Assembly: GCA_023458215.1 (NCBI GenBank)
Contig: JAEXAJ010000153.1
Location: forward strand, 1 to 21,023
Direction: 5' to 3'
DNA from: Bacteroidota bacterium
Lineage (GTDB): Bacteria > Bacteroidota > Bacteroidia > Bacteroidales > Bacteroidaceae
Length of the DNA: 21,023 nucleotides
Shown here one piece after another: positions 1 through 6,714 of this stretch (its first letter is position 1; each line of letters starts with the position of its first letter). The notes beneath the pieces are model-generated. The model was not told where the DNA came from, searched no databases, and saw only the letters and a list, made by a program, of their open reading frames with translations. The position numbers and the translations under genes were made by a program.

Positions 1-217
1 TGATTACTTCGCGTGCGATGAGTTGGAGGTCAACGTACGCTTTGGTTTTCACTTCTCCAGCCAGCACTACCTGTCCGGTAGTTACCAGAGTTTCGCAAGC
101 TACTTTCGAACTGGGGTCGTAAGCCAACAGTTTGTCAAGCACAGCGTCCGATATTTGATCGGCCACTTTATCGGGGTGTCCTTCAGACACCGATTCGGAT
201 GTGAATAAATATCCCAT
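1..217 (-). CDS. metK: S-adenosylmethionine synthetase, 5' part only
   Basis: Makes S-adenosylmethionine from methionine and ATP in the cytoplasm. Only the first 72 codons are in the window; the gene runs off the left edge. The translation opens [20 protein letters not shown], the highly conserved MetK N-terminus, in which the His-Pro-Asp-Lys stretch belongs to the ATP/methionine site. It continues with the family-typical [15 protein letters not shown]. The ATG at 217 is the only sensible start because the conserved N-terminus begins there. The leader upstream carries a SAM-II riboswitch candidate, which fits feedback control by the product of this enzyme. Confidence 0.97.
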   Translation of the reverse strand, partial: MGYLFTSESVSEGHPDKVADQISDAVLDKLLAYDPSSKVACETLVTTGQVVLAGEVKTKAYVDLQLIAREVI

Positions 218-222
218 AATAA

Positions 223-241
223 AATTATGAATTATGAATTA
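223..241. repeat. Heptanucleotide repeat AATTATG x2.7 before metK
   Basis: Two full AATTATG units and a third partial unit (AATTA) stand head to tail, ending 5 nt upstream of the metK ATG on the minus strand. On the mRNA the unit reads CATAATT. A repeat of the same length but different sequence lies just upstream of queA and ftsX and at the start of folK. Confidence 0.8.
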
Positions 242-310
242 CTAATGTATGAATGGGGAATATAAGTGAGTAGGTGCATCCGGCAAAAAGCCGTAACAGA
301 AAAGGATGTT

Positions 311-359
311 GTTTTAGCATTTTTTTCTGTGGTTGCAAGCTACTCAAATCTTTCCACAT
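311..359 (-). promoter_or_regulatory. SAM-II riboswitch candidate in the metK leader
   Basis: Read on the minus strand, this 49-nt stretch has the order of landmarks I associate with SAM-II aptamers. A 5-bp P1 stem is UGUGG (354-358) with CCACA (328-332). The loop holds GATTTGA (344-350) followed by TTGCAACC (331-338). The 3' tail contains GCTAAAAC (311-318). TAGC in the loop (339-342) is complementary to GCTA in the tail (315-318), compatible with the pseudoknot of this class. It begins about 8 nt after the transcription start predicted from the TATCTTTG box, and the next gene is metK, a natural target of SAM feedback. The call rests on motif recognition and context, not on a covariance-model score. 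Confidence 0.8.
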
Positions 360-373
360 TTCATTTTCGGATG

Positions 374-381
374 CAAAGATA
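374..381 (-). promoter_or_regulatory. metK promoter -7 box TATCTTTG
   Basis: The minus strand reads TATCTTTG, a perfect match to the Bacteroides -7 consensus TAnnTTTG, followed by GCAT as is common at these promoters. No clear TTTG -33 box is seen at the usual distance. Transcription would start near 367, giving a leader of about 150 nt that contains the riboswitch candidate. Confidence 0.7.
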
Positions 382-483
382 AAGAGAAAATCTATTAGTC
401 GAGAAGAAATTAACGTTAAATGTCGTTTCTTATGGCAGAGCAACCACATTACTAAGAAGCTTTGCCCCCAGTTGCTCCGTACA

Positions 484-546
484 TACTCCTTACCTTCTCC
501 CTACCTACTCCCTACCTTCTCCTTTCTTAATAGGTAGGGAGTAGGT
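484..546. repeat. 22-nt direct repeat with 15-bp inverted repeat
   Basis: Two near-identical 22-nt pyrimidine-rich units start at 484 and 506 (both begin TACTCC and continue TACCTTCTCC). The motif ACCTACTCCCTACCT (503-517) is then repeated exactly in inverted form at 532-546, giving a 15-bp perfect stem with a 14-nt loop. Neither flank has a T tract, so it is not an ordinary terminator. It lies about 160 nt upstream of the likely rhamnosidase ATG. The rest of the 382-707 gap shows only a weak TAnnTTTG-like box (TCATTTTG, 623-630). Confidence 0.8.
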
Positions 547-707
547 CCGAATGAGACCTGTATCAGAAGCATAGCAAATATTAATTTCAAGTAATTCTAT
601 ATCAAAAAGCAAAAGAAGAAAATCATTTTGTTCAGTGATAGACCCACGAAAAAGCGTTTACTTTGACAATTAGAAATTCTATTGTTAACGCCGTAAATCA
701 CTACAAG

Positions 708-3452
708 ATGAACAGAATGACTTTGTTACTCGCAATCACCTTCCTCTTGGGACTGGTAAGTTGCGCCCCTACCGGACAAGTAGAAGTAAAAAACCTTCGT
801 CTAGAAATGAAAAAAGACCCGATGGGCATCAATGTATCACAACCCCGCTTCTCCTGGCAAATCAGTTCGGTTCAACCGGACTTGACGCAAACCAGCTACC
901 AGATACAAGTAGCCTCCTCACCCGATGAATTGGTGCAAGGGAAGAATCTCTATTGGGATTCGGGAGTTGTCTCCTCCGACCAGTCCATCCTCGTTCCTTA
1001 CAACGGAAAAGATTTAGAATCAGAAAAGCCTTATTACTGGCGTGTGCAAATCACTACCAACCAAGGCAAAACAGCTTGGAGCGAACCTGCCCAATGGTCG
1101 ATGGCTATATTGAACCCCGCAGATTGGAAAGCGAGCTGGATAGGCGAGGATACTCTTTCAAACCCCGGAGAACGATTGGGCGATGACAAGAACTCGCACA
1201 CCCGTCTTGCCGCCCGCTATTTTAGAAAAGAGTTCACCGCCGACAAAGAGGTAAAACGAGCTACTCTCTACATCTCAGGTTTAGGCAGCTCCGAAACCTA
1301 CCTGAACGGGCAGAAAATCAGCGAAGATATCTTTGCCCCCATACCGTCTATGTACAACAAACGGGTTTATTATAATACGTATGACGTAACACCATTCATC
1401 CAAAACGCCGAAAACACCCTCGGCATCATTGTAGGCAACGGCCGTTACCTTGCCATGCGCAATCCCGGCATGGTAACCTTCGGGCTCCCCAGCCTTCTTG
1501 CTCAACTGAAACTGGAATACGCCGACGGTTCAGAATCCACCCTGCTCTCCGATACGTCTTGGAAAGTAACTTCCAAAGGTCCCATCGTTGCCAACAATGA
1601 ATTCGACGGTGAAGAATACGATGCCCGCCTCGAAATGGGAGACTGGAACAAGAACGGATTTAATGATGCCCATTGGCAGAACGTCACCATCATGCCCACC
1701 CCGGCAGGCGAACTGACCGCCCAACAAGCTCCCAACATCCGCATACAAGATACTGTGAAACCGATCTCAATCACCGCCCGCCCTGACGGAAAATATATCG
1801 TAGATATGGGACAGAACATGGTAGGCTGGCTCAAAGTCCAACTGAAAGGCAAAGAAGGACAACCCGTCAAGATGGTATTTTCCGAACTGCTCAAAGAAGA
1901 CGGTTCACTCTACCTCGATAACCTCCGTTCGGCACAAGTAACGGATATATATACCCCTGCCCGCAACGGTGATTTCAGTTGGCATCCTTCTTTTGTTTAC
2001 CATGGCTTCCGCTTTGTAGAAGTTTCCGGGCTGGACTACCAACCCGCAGTCGAGGATTTCACCGGCGAAGTGTTCTATGACGAAATGGCTACCACAGGTG
2101 CTTTTGAAAGTTCACAACCCTTACTTAACCAACTTCATAAAAATGCTTTCTGGGGTATTCGGGGTAACTATCGTGGTATGCCTACGGACTGTCCGCAACG
2201 CGACGAACGTCTTGGCTGGTTGGGCGACCGCACCACCGGAGCTTATGGAGAAGCTTTCTTGCTGGACAACTCCCAACTCTACAACAAATGGTTGCAAGAC
2301 ATCGAAGATTCCATGACTCCTGAAGGCAGCATCTCCGACGTTTCACCTGCTTACTGGCAATTCTACTCCGACAATGTGACCTGGCCTGCCGCTTTCTTCT
2401 ATGTAGCCGATATGCTCTACCGCCAATATGGGGATGACAGCGGTATCCGTGCCCACTACCCCGCCATGAAGCGCTGGATGAATCACATTCAGGAAGTCTC
2501 CATGAAGGACTATATCATCACTAAAGACACATACGGCGACTGGTGCATGCCGCCCGAAAAGATGGAGCTTATCCACTCCCAAGACCCTGCCCGCAGAACA
2601 GACGGAGCCATCCTCAGCACTACCGTTTACTATGATTTGCTGAAGAAGATGGAAAACTTTGCCCGCATCTGTGGTCAAGATGCCGATGTTCAAGGCTATG
2701 AGGAACTTGCCACCAAAATCAAAGAAGCCTATAACGAACGCTTCTTCAATAAAGAAACCGCACAATACGGTAACAACACAGTCACAGCTAACATACTTTC
2801 ACTCCGCCTGGGGTTAGTGCCCGACGGTTATCAAGAAAAAGTCTTCGCCAACATTATCGAAAAGACTGAGAAAGATTTCAACGGCCATGTCAGCACCGGC
2901 GTACTTGGCATCCAGCACCTCATGCGTGGACTGACCGAACGTGGACGCACCGACCTTGCCCTCAAGATTGCCACCAACGAAACCTATCCTAGCTGGGGAT
3001 ATATGATAAAGAACGGCGCCACCACCATTTGGGAATTATGGAATGGCAATACCGCCGATCCTGCCATGAACTCCGCCAACCACGTTATGCTGTTGGGCGA
3101 CTTACTGATTTGGTATTACGAAGACCTTGCGGGAATAAAATGTGCATCCGATGCCATCGGATTCAAAAAGATACTGATGGCTCCTGTATTCCCCGAAGGG
3201 CTTACCCATGTAAATGCTTCCTATCAATCAGCTTATGGGGACATAAAGAGTGATTGGACTAATAAAGCCGGAGAATTGTCATGGGAAATCTCTGTTCCGG
3301 GCAACACTTCTGCTATTGTTCGCATACCTAAAAAGTTCAATGTAAGTAAAGAGACAAAAGAGCAGAAAGGAGTACAAAAAATATCTGAAACGGAAGAGTA
3401 TACTGAGATTGAAGTGGGATCGGGTGATTACCGGTTCAGTGGCGCCAAGTAA
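708..3452 (+). CDS. Alpha-L-rhamnosidase lipoprotein (GH78)
   Basis: Hydrolyses terminal alpha-L-rhamnose from plant or microbial glycans, acting outside the cytoplasm. The first 19 residues form a lipoprotein signal with lipobox LVSC (Cys19), not closely followed by acidic residues, so a periplasm-facing anchor is possible. Next come an N-terminal beta-sandwich region (about 25-330), a rhamnosidase concanavalin-like domain, and the catalytic six-hairpin barrel. The barrel carries the GH78 signature DCPQRDERLGWLGD (494-507), which contributes acidic catalytic/binding residues, and GATTIWELW, whose Glu776 matches the family's general base. The 914-residue length is normal. I start at the ATG at 708 because it opens the signal peptide; an in-frame TTG at 663 adds an unlikely leader. 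The gene converges with the phosphatase gene and may supply a hydrolase to the adjoining Sus-like locus. Rhamnose specificity is family knowledge; the polymer is unknown. Confidence 0.93.
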   Translation: MNRMTLLLAITFLLGLVSCAPTGQVEVKNLRLEMKKDPMGINVSQPRFSWQISSVQPDLTQTSYQIQVASSPDELVQGKNLYWDSGVVSSDQSILVPYNGKDLESEKPYYWRVQITTNQGKTAWSEPAQWSMAILNPADWKASWIGEDTLSNPGERLGDDKNSHTRLAARYFRKEFTADKEVKRATLYISGLGSSETYLNGQKISEDIFAPIPSMYNKRVYYNTYDVTPFIQNAENTLGIIVGNGRYLAMRNPGMVTFGLPSLLAQLKLEYADGSESTLLSDTSWKVTSKGPIVANNEFDGEEYDARLEMGDWNKNGFNDAHWQNVTIMPTPAGELTAQQAPNIRIQDTVKPISITARPDGKYIVDMGQNMVGWLKVQLKGKEGQPVKMVFSELLKEDGSLYLDNLRSAQVTDIYTPARNGDFSWHPSFVYHGFRFVEVSGLDYQPAVEDFTGEVFYDEMATTGAFESSQPLLNQLHKNAFWGIRGNYRGMPTDCPQRDERLGWLGDRTTGAYGEAFLLDNSQLYNKWLQDIEDSMTPEGSISDVSPAYWQFYSDNVTWPAAFFYVADMLYRQYGDDSGIRAHYPAMKRWMNHIQEVSMKDYIITKDTYGDWCMPPEKMELIHSQDPARRTDGAILSTTVYYDLLKKMENFARICGQDADVQGYEELATKIKEAYNERFFNKETAQYGNNTVTANILSLRLGLVPDGYQEKVFANIIEKTEKDFNGHVSTGVLGIQHLMRGLTERGRTDLALKIATNETYPSWGYMIKNGATTIWELWNGNTADPAMNSANHVMLLGDLLIWYYEDLAGIKCASDAIGFKKILMAPVFPEGLTHVNASYQSAYGDIKSDWTNKAGELSWEISVPGNTSAIVRIPKKFNVSKETKEQKGVQKISETEEYTEIEVGSGDYRFSGAK

Positions 3453-3485
3453 ATGATACTCTCCAAATAAAACCATAAAAACAAA

Positions 3486-3516
3486 GAAGTGCGCCGATAT
3501 CCCATCGTCGCACTTC
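3486..3516 (-). terminator. Hairpin terminator after the phosphatase gene
   Basis: GAAGTGCG (3486-3493) pairs with CGCACTTC (3509-3516), and after one mismatch CGAT (3495-3498) pairs with ATCG (3504-3507), leaving a 5-nt loop. On the minus strand the stem is followed by a T-rich run (about 3485 down to 3460), as expected for termination of the leftward phosphatase transcript. It lies in the 99-bp gap between two converging genes and may also stop the rhamnosidase transcript, but the plus-strand T run is weak. Confidence 0.7.
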
Positions 3517-3551
3517 CCGATACATAGTCTTTTCTATTGTTAACTTTAAAA

Positions 3552-4832
3552 CTATTCTTTCAATAGGTTCCGGTAGTAGCTTTCTACATCGCTCCACTTG
3601 TAGAAGGGGAATGTATCGGTCTGCACCGGGATGTGCACTTCGTGCTCATTGTGCATAATCTTCACCAAGATATCATCTGCACTGCCTTTCTCGTTACGGA
3701 AAAAGACGATTTGCACATTGGCGGCCATGGGAACAACTTTAAAGTCGCTCCATACCTTATATACTTCGGCGGGGTCGCTGACGGCGACATTACAATTCTC
3801 TATGTGCAACAGGGCTACAAGAGGTATTACATTACCATCGTGTCCGAAACGGAGTGTGGCTGCTATGCCTCCTTGCCGGATAGCCTCATCGGCACTATCC
3901 AGGATATTACGCAGCAATGATTTGGCATTGGCGACGACGATTCCTTTTCCATCGGCATGGTTGGCATTGCCTACGTAGAAACGGTAGTTGATGCATTGCC
4001 AAAGGTCGAACAGTTCTTGTGGCTCGAAGAGGTCGTAAAAAGACACTTTTGTCTCTACGTTCTGCATATCGCTGGCTATCCAGTACATGCCCCACATTAC
4101 TTCCTTAGGGTTCACCTTCTTCAGGATGAACTGCTTGTCTTTAAATAGGGAAGCAATCAGGCGGTCGGGGTTGGTATGGGCTTCTTCAAACTTCCGGAAC
4201 TCCTCTGCCCAAGGTCCATTCTGAGAGTGGGTAAAACGGTTGGATTCGTCTGTGTGATAGTTCAGATAATCCATGTACTTGGGGCTTGCCTCGTAAGAGA
4301 TACGCAGATTAGGATTCAGTTCTTTCAGACGGTCGCCGAAAGCTACCATGCTCATGGCACAACGCAACACTACGGTGGAGCGGGCGGAGATGGTGGGATT
4401 GCCCTTGAAGGCTTCGGGGAAGGCGGCATACATTCTCTCGGCAATACCCCGATGCTGGCGTACGCCCAGCGGGGTCAAGTCGCCGCCATGTCCTTCGGCT
4501 TCTTTCCATACTTGCAGCAAACGCTGATAGGCATTTTCTCCTAACTCGGAAAGGGCTCCTTGACGGCTTGCGCCTTCAAATAGGTCGATGAGCCATTTAT
4601 AATCGCGGTCGCCGATAAGGAAGCGGGAGCCGTGACGGCCGTAGTGGCTCACGTAGAAGGGTTTGTATCCTTTGGGCGCTTTGGTTTGCGGAGCAAAGTC
4701 AAGCGGATATGCCCAATACACACCACCGGTTTTCTCAATGGTAGAGAACATCTCTTCTTTAGTTGTCTGCGCTTCAAGGGAGGAGTAACACATCCACGCC
4801 GCACATAATAATAGGATTGGTTTTAGTCTCAT
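3552..4832 (-). CDS. Exported histidine-type phosphatase
   Basis: A branch-2 histidine acid phosphatase of the kind that includes phytases and MINPP-like enzymes; it removes phosphate monoesters through a phospho-histidine. The N-terminus is a type I signal peptide (about residues 1-22, ending LEAQ), so it acts in the periplasm or beyond. The catalytic motif is YGRHGSRF (RHGSR at 66-70). ISARSTVVLRC (about 148-158) supplies a further conserved Arg. The proton-donor dipeptide is His331-Asp332 in FGHDGN, i.e. HD rather than the HAE of animal MINPP. Length is 426 residues from the ATG at 4832; upstream codons back to 4919 look non-coding. It lies 172 nt downstream of susD on the same strand, so it may be part of the Sus-like operon. 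The substrate (inositol phosphate, sugar phosphate, phosphorylated glycan) cannot be read from sequence. Confidence 0.88.
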   Translation of the reverse strand: MRLKPILLLCAAWMCYSSLEAQTTKEEMFSTIEKTGGVYWAYPLDFAPQTKAPKGYKPFYVSHYGRHGSRFLIGDRDYKWLIDLFEGASRQGALSELGENAYQRLLQVWKEAEGHGGDLTPLGVRQHRGIAERMYAAFPEAFKGNPTISARSTVVLRCAMSMVAFGDRLKELNPNLRISYEASPKYMDYLNYHTDESNRFTHSQNGPWAEEFRKFEEAHTNPDRLIASLFKDKQFILKKVNPKEVMWGMYWIASDMQNVETKVSFYDLFEPQELFDLWQCINYRFYVGNANHADGKGIVVANAKSLLRNILDSADEAIRQGGIAATLRFGHDGNVIPLVALLHIENCNVAVSDPAEVYKVWSDFKVVPMAANVQIVFFRNEKGSADDILVKIMHNEHEVHIPVQTDTFPFYKWSDVESYYRNLLKE

Positions 4833-4904
4833 TATATTTAAATTAATTGTTCGTAAATACTGTATAAAGCAAGAACTTACCTCACAGCCAAGGCGTCTAA
4901 AAGT

Positions 4905-4978
4905 CCCACTCGGTTCCAACGTAGTGGGAACTTATTCCCAAGCTGTTGGGAATTTCTTCCCAGCATGTTGGGAATTTC
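4905..4978. repeat. Tandem palindromes TTCCCA/TGGGAA, 21-22 nt period
   Basis: Three palindromic units follow each other: TTCCAACGTAGTGGGAA (4914-4930), TTCCCAAGCTGTTGGGAA (4935-4952) and TTCCCAGCATGTTGGGAA (4957-4974), separated by 4-nt spacers CTTA and TTTC, with TTTC after the last. Starts are 21 and 22 nt apart. A further CCCACT at 4905-4910 pairs with AGTGGG at 4923-4928. The array occupies the gap between the susD stop and the phosphatase ATG (82-142 nt upstream of the latter). It could be a set of operator sites or, in mRNA, a run of small hairpins that sets relative expression of the two genes. Confidence 0.8.
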
Positions 4979-5004
4979 TCAGCATCAGTAGAGCAGGAAG
5001 CCGA

Positions 5005-6693
5005 TCACTTATAGCCCTCGTTCTGCTTCAATACAGGGTTGTTCGTCAGTTCACTTTCCGGTATGGGGAAGAGTTTATACTTGTTGTCTACATCTTCTCC
5101 CAAGCGGGCGCCATTCTTCCAATCCCAGTTCTTGCCTTTCGTAAACTTGCCGAAGCGGATCAGGTCGGTACGGCGAACCAACTCGGAAGCAAGCTCTTTC
5201 TGACGTTCAAGCAGAACGAAATCCAACGTAAGTTCATTGAGGCTGATATCCCCTGAAACATCGGAACGGACACCGCTCTTAGCGTATTTGCCGGACATAT
5301 AGGCACGCTCCCTGAGTTCATTCACATATCCCAGTGCTTCCTCCTTTGTGCCGTTCGCCCCGCGCAAGATAGCTTCGGCAGCCATCAGGTAGGCATCGCC
5401 CGTGCGGAACAAGGGGAAATCGATGGAAGTATAGGCATCGCCCGAAGCACAGAGTTTGTCATCCTTGGTTACGTTTCTCCATTTGATGTAACCGTATCCG
5501 TAGGAGAAAGTACTGGTCATCTCCATCTTCGCATCCCAGGTTTCTTTTACCTGATTGGGAAGAGCGGTCATAAACTGGGCACGCTTGTCTTTCTTCCCGT
5601 TGCCCCAAGTATCATTGACATCGAATGCCACATCATCGGCATCAAAAGCATCGACCAATGTTGCTTTGGCACGCACATTGCCCCAACCTCTCGAACCGAC
5701 GCCTGTCTGATACAATTCATCCATCGGACCGTTTACAAAAGCTTTTACATAGAAGTTGGTACCTGCCGAGCTTTGGGCACGCAGTCCGTCTTGCACCAAG
5801 GGCCAAATGATTTCTTTGCAGGTATTATTATCTGCCAGGAAGATTTCACGATAATCGGAAGCAAGCGGATAATGTCCGTCGGTAATGATTTTCTTTGAGT
5901 AGGTATAAGCATCCTGATACTTGTTCTCATTGATCCAAGAGTCGGCATTCAGGTAGATGCGAGCCAGCAGAAACCAGTCGGCAACACGGTCTACACGTCC
6001 GTATTCGTTCTCGCCGGGAGCTTTCAGGTCATTCTCGATAGCTATCAATTCACTTTCTGTAAATTCAAATATCTGCTTGCGGGTATATTGAACGGGGATT
6101 TCCTTCACACCGGTATGCTCGTCTACGTAAGGCACGCCGCCATACAAATCACAAAGCATGGAGTAGCAATAGGCACGTATCAGGCGGGCTTCGGCACGGT
6201 AGCTGATGTAGTCGCCTTTCATCTCATCCCAAAGACCTCTACTTTGTAGTTTGCCTTCGGTGCATTCGCGTAACAGTTCGTTACAATAGGCGATGCTCAT
6301 GTAAAGCCGCTGGTACGTCCAGGTTACTACCGAAGCATTAGAAGCGTCCCACTGAAGGTTCAGGCACTTGCGCAGACCGTTAGAGGAAGAAGGCATCAGG
6401 AAATTATCCGTAGGCATCTCTTGTAGGTAGAACAGCAGGCGCACGTATCCCGAATATCCTTCGTTGGCACCTTCCAAGTCACCATTGCCGCCATCTCCAC
6501 CTTGCTGACCGGTAAGGATGAGCGAGGCATAACATTTAGCCAAGACGCCGGTGTAGCCGTCCTTGGTCTTATAGACTTGTTCGTTTACTAATTGGTTGTC
6601 GTCCAATGGCATGGTATCGAGGTCGCCCAAACAGGAAACCAGGAACGTGCCAAGAAATACTATAATGAATGAATAAGCTATTATCTTTTTCAT
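5005..6693 (-). CDS. SusD/RagB-family outer-membrane lipoprotein
   Basis: Surface lipoprotein that caps the partner SusC porin and binds its ligand before import. It has a lipoprotein signal ending LVSC with Cys21, followed by LGDLD, whose acidic residues fit surface export. Typical SusD features follow: an N-terminal helical (TPR-like) region with NELLREC, RAEARLIRAYCYSMLCDLYGG (about 165-190) and, near the end, PLFRTGDAYLMAAEA, the ERQKELASE block and KYKLFPIPESELTNNP. Length 562 is normal. It starts 21 nt after the susC stop, so the two are co-transcribed. Ligand identity is not predictable here; ligand-binding residues are not conserved across the family. Confidence 0.95.
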   Translation of the reverse strand: MKKIIAYSFIIVFLGTFLVSCLGDLDTMPLDDNQLVNEQVYKTKDGYTGVLAKCYASLILTGQQGGDGGNGDLEGANEGYSGYVRLLFYLQEMPTDNFLMPSSSNGLRKCLNLQWDASNASVVTWTYQRLYMSIAYCNELLRECTEGKLQSRGLWDEMKGDYISYRAEARLIRAYCYSMLCDLYGGVPYVDEHTGVKEIPVQYTRKQIFEFTESELIAIENDLKAPGENEYGRVDRVADWFLLARIYLNADSWINENKYQDAYTYSKKIITDGHYPLASDYREIFLADNNTCKEIIWPLVQDGLRAQSSAGTNFYVKAFVNGPMDELYQTGVGSRGWGNVRAKATLVDAFDADDVAFDVNDTWGNGKKDKRAQFMTALPNQVKETWDAKMEMTSTFSYGYGYIKWRNVTKDDKLCASGDAYTSIDFPLFRTGDAYLMAAEAILRGANGTKEEALGYVNELRERAYMSGKYAKSGVRSDVSGDISLNELTLDFVLLERQKELASELVRRTDLIRFGKFTKGKNWDWKNGARLGEDVDNKYKLFPIPESELTNNPVLKQNEGYK

Positions 6694-6714
6694 ATCGTGA
6701 GTTATTTTAATCCG

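Noticed and set aside
623..630. TCATTTTG as a rhamnosidase promoter
   Set aside because: One mismatch in the -7 box and no TTTG about 20 nt upstream; too weak to annotate on its own.
663..707. Earlier TTG start for the rhamnosidase
   Set aside because: It would add 15 polar residues in front of a complete lipoprotein signal peptide that begins at the ATG at 708.
4833..4919. N-terminal extension of the phosphatase frame
   Set aside because: The added 29 codons cover the repeat region and would bury the signal peptide that starts at 4832.
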